Positions 1-11,788 of a DNA stretch of 64,000 nt are shown in pieces. The DNA comes from Anoplolepis gracilipes (lineage: Eukaryota; Arthropoda; Insecta; Hymenoptera; Formicidae). Made by a program: the position numbers and the translations under genes. Below the pieces are notes generated by a model. That model made no database searches. It saw only the letters and a program-made list of their open reading frames with translations, and was not told the DNA's origin. Every line of letters begins with the position of its first letter. The stretch's first letter is position 1. The DNA lies in NCBI RefSeq assembly GCF_047496725.1, contig NC_132982.1, positions 9,822,501-9,886,500 of the forward strand, read 5' to 3'.

Positions 1-129
1 TAATGTTGAATCAACAATATTATTGTAGTTGAAATTTATTTTATTAATTCAACTTTATTAAGCAAATTAATACGCCACGTAATTTATAAAATAAATTTCA
101 CCTACGATGATGTTGTTGATTCAACATTA
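1..129. mobile_element. MITE-like palindromic element at window edge
   Basis: The outer arms TAATGTTGAATCAACAA (1-17) and TTGTTGATTCAACATTA (113-129) are perfect inverted repeats. Inside them a second pair also pairs: GTAGTTGAAATTTATTTTA (about 25-43) against TAAAATAAATTTCACCTAC (about 87-105), with one mismatch. The whole unit is a nearly perfect palindrome with a short AT-rich core and no coding capacity, as expected of a small non-autonomous DNA transposon. The left boundary is the window edge, so a target-site duplication cannot be checked. Confidence 0.6.
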
Positions 130-190
130 TTATTTTTTTTTTTTTTTTTTTTTTTTTTCATTGTAAATACTTATAAAAAGTGCTATTTTT

Positions 191-775
191 TTACACACTC
201 ACTTGCATCAAACCAAGAGAACAGAGTTTGTCCCTGATGTAATTACGCGCCACAGTATCATTGCCGAGTTGAAGAGCACTTTTTACTTCAGGATCAGAAT
301 AGACTTGTTCGTAACCCTCGAGATTGCGACCCTGCCGATTGGATACGAGAATGTCGTCAATTACAGATTCTATCTGTAATTAAGCAACATCTTAGGAATA
401 TGCATTCTTCAGCTAGATGCAGATTTTGATATGTCGAAAACTTAATTCCAATTTTAATCACGTTTCATGTTTAATATTGAAAGCTTTTATTCTTACCGAT
501 TGTTCACTGAGAACTTGGGCGACTCCGCTGGCGCCTGATTGAATATTCGCGTTGTATACCAACGATTGTTGCGATTCCTTCTGTTGCGTATCAGGGGCGT
601 CGAACGTGACAGGATGATATTTCTCTTGTTCCTCGTTCGAGACTTGAATTGAGTCTTGATTCTTCCACGGTTGCCATTGTTGTTGCGAAGAGTCACTCGG
701 CGTTTCGTATACTTGAGTACAAAGCGCTTTGCTCGCTATTGCCAAGCAAGCTATCAGGATGAACTGCGTTCTCAT
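191..775 (-). CDS. Small secreted protein of unknown function, 153 aa, two coding exons
   Basis: Coding exons are 497-775 and 191-373 (minus strand), joined by a 123-bp GT..AG intron between codons. The product begins MRTQFILIACLAIASKALC, a clear signal peptide, followed by a Gln/Ser/Glu-rich polar segment (about residues 20-90). The C-terminal 60 residues look globular and include EGYEQVYSDPEVKSAL and ARNYIRDKLCSLGLMQVSV. The one cysteine outside the signal peptide lies near the C terminus, so disulphide dimerisation is conceivable. I do not recognise a named family. The start is fixed by an acceptor (acag) one base before the ATG, so the 5'UTR is spliced from an upstream exon whose promoter is probably at about 3543. 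It is probably extracellular; no enzyme motif is visible. Confidence 0.75.
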
Positions 776-3394
776 CCTGTAACAAACAACGAGAAAGATC
801 TAATTTTATTTTTTAAAATAATCTAGTTTATCTAATTTTTTCATTCTACGATTACAAATATTATATGAAACTTTTTCTTTAATTTTCTGTCTTACTTATA
901 ATCTCTCACCATTAATCAAATCTATAACAGATTATATTTTATCATCTTATTTCTTTATTCTTGTTTATAGTTTATATTGTTACAAAATGTATTTTTAGAT
1001 TTAAATTTCTTAAAAACTATTATTTTAATTCAATTTAACATACTTATTTTTTTTTTTTTTTTTGTATTATTCTAGTTCTTTTCTACTGTTTAATCTATTT
1101 TAATCCTTGATGAAGTAAAGCTCTTTGCGATTTTCTATTCTCCAATTATCGTGAGAATCTCCCAACAATTTCTCCATGAATGCCAGCTGTGAATTTATGT
1201 GAAAGTGTATCTCACTTTTCTCCGTTTGGTTTTATTAGTCGTGACCGCGATACAGTAGCTTTATACGTATATCTCCAGTCAATATCGAATTCGTGTGAAA
1301 CACAGACAGTGTGTTTTTTTTTTAGTTTCATATGTAATTACTCGTCTAAAGTTTAGAAAATTTTACCTTAAAGTCTTTCCGATATATCTTTCATTGTTCT
1401 CGTAAAGATAAGTCTTATTGTTTCACTAGAATAACATTCTTACTCATCCACGTGTAGATAACAATTTCCGGTAATGGTACCGGACCGACTAAGGCTGTCT
1501 TGCGTGAAGACGTATGCAATTATACGGATGGGACTAACGAAAGCGAGAGGAAGTCGGGTGAAAGTCGTTTAACCGGTTCATATAAATACTATTGTGACAT
1601 TTCTTGCCGGGGCCTGGTACATCTCTCTCCTCAAATATATTTCGTTCCGAAATCCCTTTATGGACACGGGGAAAGCAATTGCGTAACGAATGCAGTCTGA
1701 TGTTTGTACAGTGGTGAAATGATTTGAATTTTAAATGAGATCAAACATTTAACACGTTTCAAACGACTCCACATCTTTACGATTGCTTGATACGCGGATT
1801 TTAGAGAGAAACCGCTGTATTTGGTAAAGATATATTATATATACATAATACAGTTGTGTGTGTGTGTGTGTGTGTGTGAGTGACGCATCTTTCGTTTACC
1901 ACCTACGACAGTGAAAGTTGTTACGTCTTGTTTACGCACGGATACTTCTAATTTCTTACTTCTCACCTTGCCTTGACATCTAGTTAAAGTGCCGATTCGT
2001 GTATATCGATCTATTCTGACGTTCGTTTAATGAAACTTTCTTCAATCGCGAATAGCACAGTTAATTTTATACTCAATATTTATCACAATAAATCAATCAG
2101 TTTAAAGGAGGTCGAGATAGTAGGAAAATTATATCGTCCTAGATCAATCGAGTAACTGAATAACTTGGATAACAGTTTGAAACTTTAATATTTCTTTATT
2201 ACGTAAATTGTTATTAAGAATTATTATGTGAATAAAAAAAAAAAATATTAAAAACTTTTTGAGAAATTTTATTTACAGTTATAAATTGCTATTATTTTTT
2301 TATTCCAATTAAATAATGTTTTAGCTTTTTTTATTGTGACGCTACAAAAAAAAAATACTTAAATTTATAAGTAAAACAATAGTTGAAAGTTTTCTGTAAA
2401 AGTTTTATCTTTTTTTAAACAGTAGTTTAAACAATAATTGATCATAAATAGCGATACATAACGATCTTTTCATTAAATATTCAAAAAGCAAAATGATAAT
2501 TTGCATTTAGTTTGCAAATAATAGTAGGTCAGATATGCTTGACAAATCAACGAATCTGAATAAGGACAAAGCAGAGATGGTACGTTTAAATGGGAGAAAG
2601 TTTTTGTATAGAGATGGAGCGATGCGTAGGCGGTGTCTTTTCACTTCTATTTTCAACAACGCACTCATATTTTATATATTTTATGATATATATGCATTGT
2701 GTGTGTGCTAAAAAAATATATCGGAGAAATCGTCGTTCAATACAAACCACCTGCTGAACAAATACAATAATGAAAATATAGATATTACATTGCCAATCGG
2801 AGGTGGAGGGGTAATCAATAAAAATATTTTTTGTTTGTCAAGCGCGAAGAAATATTGTTTGGTCTGAAAAACAATGGATATTTCTGCTAGATTAGATAAC
2901 AAACTGTTCTAGGATTAAACGAGATTTTGTATTTACTTTTTCAAATTTACATGTACATTTATATTACAATATTTGCATTTGTAATCAAAATTATAGTATT
3001 GCGTTTTCGAAAATTTGACCGTTACATTAAAGTAATTATTTGTTATTTACGTTGTTACGTGCTTATTATACCTGTAATATATTACAATTATTTTTATTGG
3101 TATATCCGATTACAATGTTGTGTTGTGCAGAATTAATTTTACATTTAACAAAACAATTCATCAATATCCAATCTCAACGTACATGAAAAATTTGTTTTCT
3201 CCCAATTGCTATGTATAGACATTTTTAACATTTTTAATTATTTATATATATATATTTTTTTTTATATGTTAAAATCTCTCTCTCTCTCTTTTTAGAGAGA
3301 AAAAAACCAAGTAGTAAAATAAAAGCTAATCTCTTATTTATATTATTTGTAAAATATCAAAATGATTTGTTGGAGTTTCTTGAAAATACACACC
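776..3394 (-). other. First intron and 5'UTR splice of the secreted-protein gene
   Basis: An acceptor directly before the ATG (reads ...acag|gATG on the minus strand) and a donor at about 3393-3394 (CAGTCAG|GTGTGT) define a likely 2.6-kb 5'UTR intron. It contains a (TG)n microsatellite at 1854-1878, several A/T homopolymers and no supported coding region. Small frames on either strand here (for example 1500-1700) have no coding signature. Confidence 0.45.
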
Positions 3395-3550
3395 TGACTG
3401 TTGTCTCCGGATGCACTCGCGATAAACTGATTTTCTCGAGCGGTTCGCGATCACGTCTTATGTTCGGACTCTCGCTCTCTAACCGAATACTTTCTCCATG
3501 CACGACGTCGCCGTCTGTGCTTTTACCGAAGTCGCCTCGAATCTTATATA
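3395..3550 (-). promoter_or_regulatory. TATA promoter and non-coding exon 1 of the secreted-protein gene
   Basis: On the minus strand a TATATAAG box lies at 3543-3550, with a weak CACAG initiator about 30 bp downstream (near 3516). It is followed by about 120 nt ending at a consensus donor (CAACAGTCAG|GTGTGT). This fits a spliced leader exon for the gene whose ATG is at 775. The leader holds a six-codon upstream ORF beginning MEKVFG. The pairing with the downstream gene is inferred from the empty acceptor at 776 and the absence of any other minus-strand gene between. Confidence 0.5.
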
Positions 3551-6289
3551 CACGTCCCTTTCGAGGATGCTGGGCATCCGCTCAAACTATCGGTGGGGTA
3601 CGTTCGTGAGTCATTTCACAGGCGGACATCCGTCTTTGTGATGCTTCTTTTACGATGAAACAAAGGGAATTTGGAAAAGTATAACTTGAGCGATGCAACA
3701 CGCGCCCAGAGTATCGTATTTACTTTCTTGTTGCATATAGGTATTAAAAGTTTATTGCACTTTATATAGACGCTATTTTTTTTTTTGTTTTTTTGTTTAC
3801 GTAATATATAATATCTTATTTCCCGGGAATTCACGTGTAAAGTAGTAAACAATATGCCGGTATACATGAAACTGTGGTTCACGTTATAATTGGTATTCTC
3901 TCGATATTTAGAATATTTATCGGAAAAATATATGGAGAGAAAAAACACAATATAAACTCTCCAATATATATATATATAGTTTACATCGGAGCTTTAGAAG
4001 GTATTTATATAACCTATTAATTCTGTATTGTGAGAAAGTAAAATAGTATATTTTCGCGCGTTTTCCAACATATTTTTATTTAATATTTACAACATTGAAT
4101 TAAACATTTTTTTTTTAATATCAACTCTTTTCAAAAAATTTAAATAATTTAGAGAAATTAATACTTGAATATTTCAGGTTGCCTCGATTAATAATACTAA
4201 AAATTAATATAAAAAATTGCTTCTTATTTATAATGTAGAAAGATATATCACACAAGCATTGTGAGCGAAGACAATTACGATAATTACTTCTCATCGCGTG
4301 TAATAATTATTTCTCGTCTCTAAAGTTTGCATAATTAATGATAAAAACAATTAAAACCGGTAATGAGATACGAATACAAATTTTTTTATTCAAATTGCTT
4401 TACTAACAATAAGCTGTTTTCGTTTTAAAAGGAACAGACGTGAAAAATTCCGGAAAAAAATTCAAATACGAAAAAAATAGCTTGCACGGTCCTTCCAAAT
4501 TGATTTACCACACATTTCGTGACAAACACGTGAGCTTGGTCTTTTTCGTCCGATCCGCCATTACGTAAGAGACAGAAACAGCTTCGTACAAAATATAACG
4601 TTGCTATTGTCTGATACTTTAGGCGCGATGAATTCGGTGAATGAACGAAATGCTTACGTCACATTTTGGGTTTTTCGTCAATAAAGTTACGTAAAAGTTA
4701 TCATTTCACTTTCATCTTGTCGAAGCCATTTTAAAGACAAATAATAATAAATATACACGTCTATATCATCCGCGTTTAGAGGATACTATAGACTTTGATA
4801 CTAATGTCGCAACAAGCGTATATCGCAAAGACTATTTATATTACGTAAATTCGTGGTCGTTAGCCTAAATTGGTTTTTATGATAATTTTCAGGGACATTG
4901 GTAATTAATTTTTCAATCGAATTCTCAACTGGATTCTTGTCATTTCACGGAATCTTTTCTTCCATCGATCGTTCGCTTCGCTTCTCCGAAGTAAATTGAG
5001 CGCCGGATACTGAAGAAATAACGTACCGGTCTGGACTTTCTTCTCGCATTTCAAGCGCATCGACCTTGACTCCATGGATCATCATCACGGTTGACGTAGA
5101 ATAGTATAGTAATTTTCACTCTCAGTCAATGACGCGATAGAAAGCGAAGAGGCGTAATTTCGAAGGGACGACGTCTCCGTCTCGCGTTGGCAGAAGATAA
5201 ATATTATATCGCTCTCGCAGATTAATCGGAACGGGATTATGACGTTTAGCATAAAAAAAAGGCTGTTGTTGAGACTGAAACGACGCATCGTACAATCAAG
5301 TTGTCTACATCGCGTAGCCGTAGATCGTTAGCTTCTCAGGATCCGGGAGAAAGTATTCGCGCCCGTATATTTTAAGGGTCGATCGCATCAGTGAACTTTT
5401 CCTTCTGCTTTTCGCCGTTTCGGATTTTCCCCTGGGAGTTTTTCCAGCCCGATCGAATCTCGTAGTTTCTCACTGCGAGACGAAGCTTGCAATTTCGCGA
5501 TTTCGGTAGAATTGCGTGGAAATTTTCAATTTTCACCACTTCCACTCCCACGGGAGAATTATTCAGAGCAGAAACTAACAATAAAATCCTTAAGGAGTCT
5601 TTTCTTTCCCATCACGTATCGGTGATCAACGACGCCTCTGCCGCCGATTTCCTTTCACGTGCCACGCACTTGGTGTATTATACTACGTAACAGGGATTTT
5701 CCGCAGCCTTTCGTAACACTGGGAATTTCACGTCGCGGATCACACGCCGGGTTAAACCGCGCGTGAATTGTCTTGACCCAATTCAGGTTCCTTATACGTT
5801 TTTTATTTCCGTCGGAATGTAAATGGATTCGATACAGCGCGAATGATGAAAATAATAAACGTCATATAACTCATGTATATTACATAGCGTGTGATTTAAC
5901 CCTCCGTTAGGCGCAATGTTTAATAGGTATTATTTTTAAGTTACTAACGCATCGATTTCTTTATTTTACATTGTAATATTAATCAATTTATTCCTTATAT
6001 ATTTATTGTTTTTTTTTTTTTTACATATTTAATGCCTGATTTATTAGCCAAGTGTTAAAATAATTATTTTAAAAGGAAGGAAAAATAATCTCGTCCTAAA
6101 AATATGATGTAAAAGGTCAAGTCGATTGAGAAAAGATTCCTTAATAATCCGTTCTCGGAGGAGGACGAGGAACGATAAAGATGACTATAGCTACGACTAT
6201 TAAAATCTTATTCGAGATTATTGGAAGAAGGGAGCGTGGGGAGAGGGAGAGAATGTGTATGGGGAAAACGAACACGGCAACTTTCATCA

Positions 6290-6326
<37 letters not shown>

Positions 6327-6445
6327 CGGATGAAGTTACACGACAGACGATGATTATCGATGAGGAGACAAGCTGCGAGCTACTACACAAACTTTCACAC
6401 GGGCTTCACTGAGGTCGACGGCTACCGGTCCGATGATTTTTTCGG
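3551..6445. other. Intergenic spacer between secreted-protein gene and cuticle gene 1
   Basis: I see no gene here. The stretch holds AT-rich DNA, a long poly-T run (about 6295-6326), and the first copy of a direct repeat (5921-6090, listed separately). Short frames such as 3616-3948, 5085-5288 and 5487-5690 lack signal peptides, splice context or recognisable motifs. Confidence 0.6.
5921..6090. repeat. Direct repeat copy A (partner 8053-8205)
   Basis: The segment running from aggtattatttttaagtta to about ttttaaaaggaagg recurs at 8053-8205 in the same orientation with high identity. Copy A has a 23-bp insertion after 'gttacta' (acgcatcgatttc...) and a longer T run. The two copies flank cuticle gene 1. 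It is probably a dispersed repeat or the scar of a local duplication. Confidence 0.6.
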
Positions 6446-6585
6446 TCAGTAGGTAATATGGTACCCATGCTGTTCGATCGAGTAACTCGACGGGATCTCG
6501 GCGATCGGCGCGGAATAAGCGTAAGCGTACGGTGATACCTATGTAATAATAACAAAATGAAAAATCGGTAATAATTTCGACTTTT

Positions 6586-6628
<43 letters not shown>

Positions 6629-7503
6629 ATCCAAATGACAAGACCTCAAAATCTATAAAATTTGAAATAGGAGGGTATAATTTTTAAATGTAAAAATTTC
6701 CGAGCGCTCGATTTTTACATCGAAGCTATTTGTAAAACCACCCCCGGGTTCCACCCGCGAGTGGTTTTATGTCGTTTATGAAAAATTAAACATTTTTTTT
6801 ATCCCGCAAATTGATTTTTAAATTTTTTAACGGGACGCAATGCAGGGAGAGTTTGCACTCCAACTTGCCATATATACCCACCTGTGATAAAATGGGCGCG
6901 GCGTATGCGATCCGGGAGATCGGTGCGATGACAGGCGCGGCGATCGGCGCAACGAGCGGCGCGAGCTTGGTGGTCGACGCCGGGGTTTTCAGCTCGGAGA
7001 CGAGGGCGGTGAGCACGGGCGCGGGTGCGGGCGCGAGTGCGGGCTCCGCTTTCGGGGCTGGTGTTGGCGCGGACCACGCCAGACCGAGAATACCGACGAT
7101 GAGAATCTGCAAATAATGGTAGTCGTTTTGTGTGTGTGTGAGAGAGAAAGAGAGAGAGAGAGAGAGGGAGAGAGAACTGCCGTTTCTATTTAAATTGGAA
7201 AACTTTGGCACGTCGGGAAATTTAAGTAAAACCGTTGAATCGTACGGAGCAAATGAGTCTATGTGACGCGAATATCATCCCCGGCGGTTAACCGGTTTAC
7301 CGGAAGGTGGGACGGCGCACGCGCGCGCGCGATGAACTTTCGAAATAAATTTATATTCAAGTTTAAAAAAATCGTGATATATATATATATATATGTGTGT
7401 AAATGTTTTCTTGCACAATTTTTAATTAAAAATAAAAAAAGAAGGAAATTTATTATTATTTAGATGCGCGTGTCCGAGCGGATTTACTTACAAATCGCAA
7501 CAT
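6446..7503 (-). CDS. Low-complexity cuticular protein, 109 aa, three coding exons
   Basis: Exons are 7492-7503 (MLRF), 6882-7106 and 6446-6538; all introns fall between codons and have GT..AG ends. The signal peptide is MLRFILIVGILGLAWSA. The mature chain is Ala/Pro/Val-rich, with runs such as PTPAPKAEPALAPAPAPV and APLVAPIAAPVIAP. It ends in a Tyr/His segment, SYSIEQHGYHITY. This composition matches secreted structural proteins of insect cuticle in the low-complexity (CPLCA or apidermin-like) group; no Rebers-Riddiford chitin-binding domain is seen. It is the first of five such genes between 6.4 and 22.8 kb. A (GA)n array at about 6590-6624 lies in intron 2. The family label is by composition; exact subfamily is uncertain. 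Confidence 0.85.
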
Positions 7504-7590
7504 GATGAACTTTGGAGGAGGATTCTGCGCGGATGTACTCGGGAACGGAGTACTCTGTGTCAGTGCGCACTCCAGCCTCCGTCTCCTCGT

Positions 7591-7597
7591 ACTTATA
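7591..7597 (-). promoter_or_regulatory. TATA box of cuticle gene 1
   Basis: CTATAAGTACG on the minus strand lies about 90 bp upstream of the ATG at 7503, with about 60 nt of predicted unspliced 5'UTR. Placement matches the other cuticle promoters in this window. Confidence 0.55.
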
Positions 7598-9649
7598 GAG
7601 GTCTCGGGGGATACCCGGGGGATAAAAAGTAGACTCGTCCGGTACTGCAAAAGTTCGTAACTGCCGTATCGCCGCATTCCTCCCTAGTCTCAGGGACGGA
7701 CAAGACAGGGATCGCAACGCGGTGCATCCTGACTTTGCAATATATATGTGTATTGACTCTGCCATTCGTTATATACGTACTCCTGGAAGGTTTTACATTA
7801 ATTTATATATACGATACATGTATAATACAGATGGATAAAGAGAATTGATGCGGTCTTGAATTCATTAATGTCAGTGGCGCCAAGTTGCAATCACCCAAGA
7901 ATCCTTCAATATTCTTATAAATTTATATTATTATTGTGTAATAATTGACAGTAAAGAAAACATTTTTGATAAATTGGCCCATTAACGATGTAGAAATAAT
8001 ACTAATATCATCCGACGAATGTAAGAGATATTAAAAATCTAGTCGAGTTATTTATAAGAGGTATTATTTTTAAGTTACTAATTGTAATATTAATCAATTT
8101 ATTCTTTACATATTTATTGTTTTTCTTTTACATATTTAATGCCTGGTTTGTTAGCCAAGTGGTTAAAAAAAATTGTTTTAAAAGGAGGGAAAATAAAATA
8201 AAAAAGGGAATATATAAAAATAATATCTCTTCTCTTAACGAAAATTAAAGTGCAGATTTTCTTGGCATTACGCTGAAGATATATGGCGGATAAAACGTAC
8301 GCGGCAACACAGTACATCGATAAGAATAATGCTTCGTCCCGAGAAACGTTTCTTCCATTTCTATTTCCTTCTATTTCGCGAAACAATCCCGGCAAGGGAA
8401 GAGAGAGAGAGAGAGAGAGCAGAAAGCCCTTCGACTTCGCATTTTTCAATTATCGATCCACCATGGTCTCTCGGACGCGGCACGTACGTCCTCCTCGCTA
8501 TAATTCTCTCGCTTCGGTATTTTCTTTGCCAGGATATACGTATGTTCCACGCACACTTGGTACTCGGTGGCGTGTAAGACGTAGGAACGGGTGTGATTTA
8601 AAGAAAGGGAGACGCGAAAAGATTCCATAGCGCGACCGGCTATACGTCGCGTCGCTCCGTAGACCAGGGATACCGAGGTCATTAGCAATACTCGAGGTTC
8701 ATTCACCCGAGACCTTGAGGATCCAAGCGTGCATACACGCTCCGAGGCAATCGCGCGCTATAATTTATATCGAGGCATGGAGATCGATATTGCGTCGCCG
8801 AAACGTGACGCAAACGTTGACGGGACAATATGCACATTTATATACGTATATAATATTTATGCGCCAATGATTTCAAAAATATCGAGGAAAATCAGAGAAT
8901 ATAAAATACACAGGCACAATAATAATACCGCGCGAGAAAATATTATAATTGCGACAGGTGTGGATATTGAGGAGGGAGATTCATTTTTATTTTAAATCAG
9001 AGAACGGTATCCTCTTTCGTTTCTTTGGGTGTCAATGTACATACACAACATTCAGACATAAAAATGCATGGCAATTTATTGAGGAATTTATAGTCTTATA
9101 TATCCAATGGAATGAATAGCTTTCGCATCAATTTTAACAAACGTTGCCCACCGGCCTCTTTCCCAGGCTAAAAGACTGCCGGTTTTGACTCGTTTGTCGA
9201 ATCATGCGTATGACATTCATTTCGCACATACTCGAGACAGGTGTTTTTTTTTTTTTTTTTTTTTTTATTTATGAGGACAATATTGTCGCGAAAATGAATG
9301 GGAGTGGTGACAGTTTCAGATACTGATTTTTCGATTTTCTACAAAAACCAAAGGCAGACGATACATCTTTTTAATTCTAAAGAGCACAAGAAAAAAAAGA
9401 AACCGCAATCCATATACTTTAAATTTAAATTAAACTTGAAACTTGCCAATTTCGATTTTCTCTCATTGATATAAGTACAATAGTAATAAAATATAATTTA
9501 TCTATAATTGCACCTTTTAATCAAATATTTGTTTTAATAAAATTCTGTAATAAAAGAACGATAAAAAAAAAAAAAAGTATTATAGGGTGTGTAAATTTAT
9601 AACGTGCCCCTTTAGAATTATCAGTGTCTAATACTTTACTCGGTCACGA
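7598..9649. other. Intergenic spacer between cuticle genes 1 and 2
   Basis: It contains direct-repeat copy B (8053-8205), a short GA run (about 8401-8420), a poly-T tract (about 9245-9268) and AT-rich DNA. Overlapping frames at 8114-8706 on both strands are mutual shadows without motifs. I see no gene. Confidence 0.6.
8053..8205. repeat. Direct repeat copy B (partner 5921-6090)
   Basis: Shared blocks with copy A include gtattatttttaagttact, attgtaatattaatcaattt, and acatatttaatgcctg...ttagccaagtg. It lacks the 23-bp insertion of copy A. Confidence 0.6.
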
Positions 9650-10411
9650 TTACGCGACATGTTGAACGCTATGCCCGTAACTGGATATAGTCTTCTCGGC
9701 GATCAGCTGTTGGGGATAGGTCGAATAATAGATGGGCGCCGCGTAGGGTAATCCGCGAGCAGCGATCGCGGGTATCGCGACGTGTGACTCGATGGTTGTG
9801 AGGGGTTTTACCGCGACCAGCGGTTGAGCGTTGTGAACTATACGATGTCCGTGGGCCTCGATCGTCCTCTCAGCGACCAGAGACGCCTTCGCCAACGGCT
9901 GCACGACCTCGGCGACCGGTTCCTGCACCAGAGCCACGTTTGTTGCGTATCTCAGCAGGGCGGGTGAAGCTGCGGCTACCAGGGGCGCCGACGCGTGCAC
10001 CACGTGGTTGTCGTGGGACTCGACGACCTTTTCGGAGACGAGCTTGCCGATGACAGGCGTGAGAATAGTTCCACCGTGCACCGTGGCGATGCTCGCCAGC
10101 ATAGAGATAACCATCTGCGAAAGAAAAACATTTGCCACGAATATATGAAATCTCTTGGAATACTCTGAAAGATTAAAACAACGCCGACATCGATATTTTC
10201 TAGTCGTATACTTTTATATTATTAACAGAGGAACAAATAACGCTCGGAATAATAATATATTTGCCAACTCGAAAATGGAGATTGAATTTAATTTATTAAT
10301 GTTTCTATCTCTGAGGAAAACATATCAATTTTTTATCGCCTCTAATTGGCAATTGCCCATCTGTATCACGGTTCAAGTTTAAAGAAACGCCAGTCTTACC
10401 AGCCTAAACAT
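9650..10411 (-). CDS. Cuticular protein with three HGH-type repeats, 158 aa
   Basis: Exons are 10400-10411 (MFRL) and 9650-10114, with a GT..AG intron between codons. The signal peptide is MFRLMVISMLASIATVHGG. The mature protein is Ala/Val/Pro-rich and has three imperfect units: SEKVVESHDNHVVHASAPLV, AERTIEAHGHRIVHNAQPLV and AEKTISSYGHSVQHVA. This looks like an internally repeated cuticular structural protein, similar in style to insect 'cuticle protein 16.5/38'-type chains. The histidines could serve in cross-linking to catechols, known for cuticle in general, but that is inference here. It has no chitin-binding Rebers-Riddiford motif. The ATG lies in a 12-nt coding first exon, as in cuticle genes 1 and 5. 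Confidence 0.87.
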
Positions 10412-10447
10412 CACGACGGATTTTCAGTACTTTTAGATCAGAACCTG

Positions 10448-10488
10448 GCACTGATCTGCACGCATGCGGATCTACGCGTGCTTATATA
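10448..10488 (-). promoter_or_regulatory. TATA box and initiator of cuticle gene 2
   Basis: On the minus strand, TATATAAG (10481-10488) is followed about 35 bp later by ATCAGTGCC (near 10453), the arthropod TCAGT initiator. The ATG is about 42 nt further downstream at 10411. Confidence 0.65.
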
Positions 10489-11755
10489 GGCAAGTACTTC
10501 CGTGATCTTCCAGAGACCTTCAAGGTCCGCGCAATAAGAACTTTACGTCCTGCGAGTCTATAGTTTCACTCGTTGAAGAATATTCAATGCGACAAAGGCG
10601 TCCACATTCTTGTCTGAAAGTATATATATATATATATATATAACACACCTGTGTAAAATATACTCTTATAAAACATATTTCTTGTTCGCGTAAAATATTA
10701 AACATTCCCGAAGAGAGATCTCCGAGATGTATCTTTTGCAATTGAATTTGGAAAACTGCATTTGAAGAAAAATGTCTTTTAATTTTGGGTTTTTTGTTCT
10801 AAAAATAAGAATTGAAAAACATGATTGCAAATTAACTACAAAATATCATTAAACATACAACTCTAATAATAGTAAAAAAAAAAAAAAAAAAAACAAAAAC
10901 AAAAAAACATATATATATATATATATATAGTAAAATTAAAACTCTGTGAAACGGATTAGCAATGTATTACGAAAATTGAAATATGGATAAAGAAAATACG
11001 GATTACATTCTTGCCGCTTGTTGGTTTCGAAAGTGTTAAGCTTTTTGTCGTCACCATGAGTTTACGGGGTAGACGCTTTGACAGTCGAACAAAGAAACTA
11101 CTTTGACGCGATCTCAAGACTTTACGTTTACTCTTCACCTCACGGTAACCATAAGCACTTACGCCATAGAAGCAAAAAAAAAAACAGAGTAATAGTAGTT
11201 GGCGGAGGGACGCATAAAAAGCGGCCGAGCGTAAAATTAAGGCCGAAAACACGCTTAATCTTGACAATCTCATTTATCTGTTTCTACTGTATGGCATTAG
11301 CGATGGCAAATCTGACAAAGAAAGATGTTGCAACTGAAATGAAAATAATATCACGCGCAACCGCGTATTTCGGAAACAATGAAAATAAAATTAATCGAGC
11401 TATTTCTTGAAAATTAACAAAATTGATTAAAAAGAGTTCTCATTAATTCTAGCCGAAATAAAAAAGCTTGTAAATTTTTAAATATTCTTTCTCTTCATTT
11501 AGAATGATATGTTTATTTAAGATTTAATTTTCAATGCTCAAGATTCTATATATATATATATATATATATATTTTTATAAAATAAATATGATTATTTTTTA
11601 ACAGAAAGCACATGTAGTTGAAAGTTTGACAAATGTACAAAAGTTGATATATTCGATACATGTAACATGTCAACAACATAACATATACGTATAGATGTAT
11701 ACATCTATAACTTTTCTTCGCAAACGTAGATGCGATATTGAATAATTCGTCTTTG

Positions 11756-11788
<33 letters not shown>

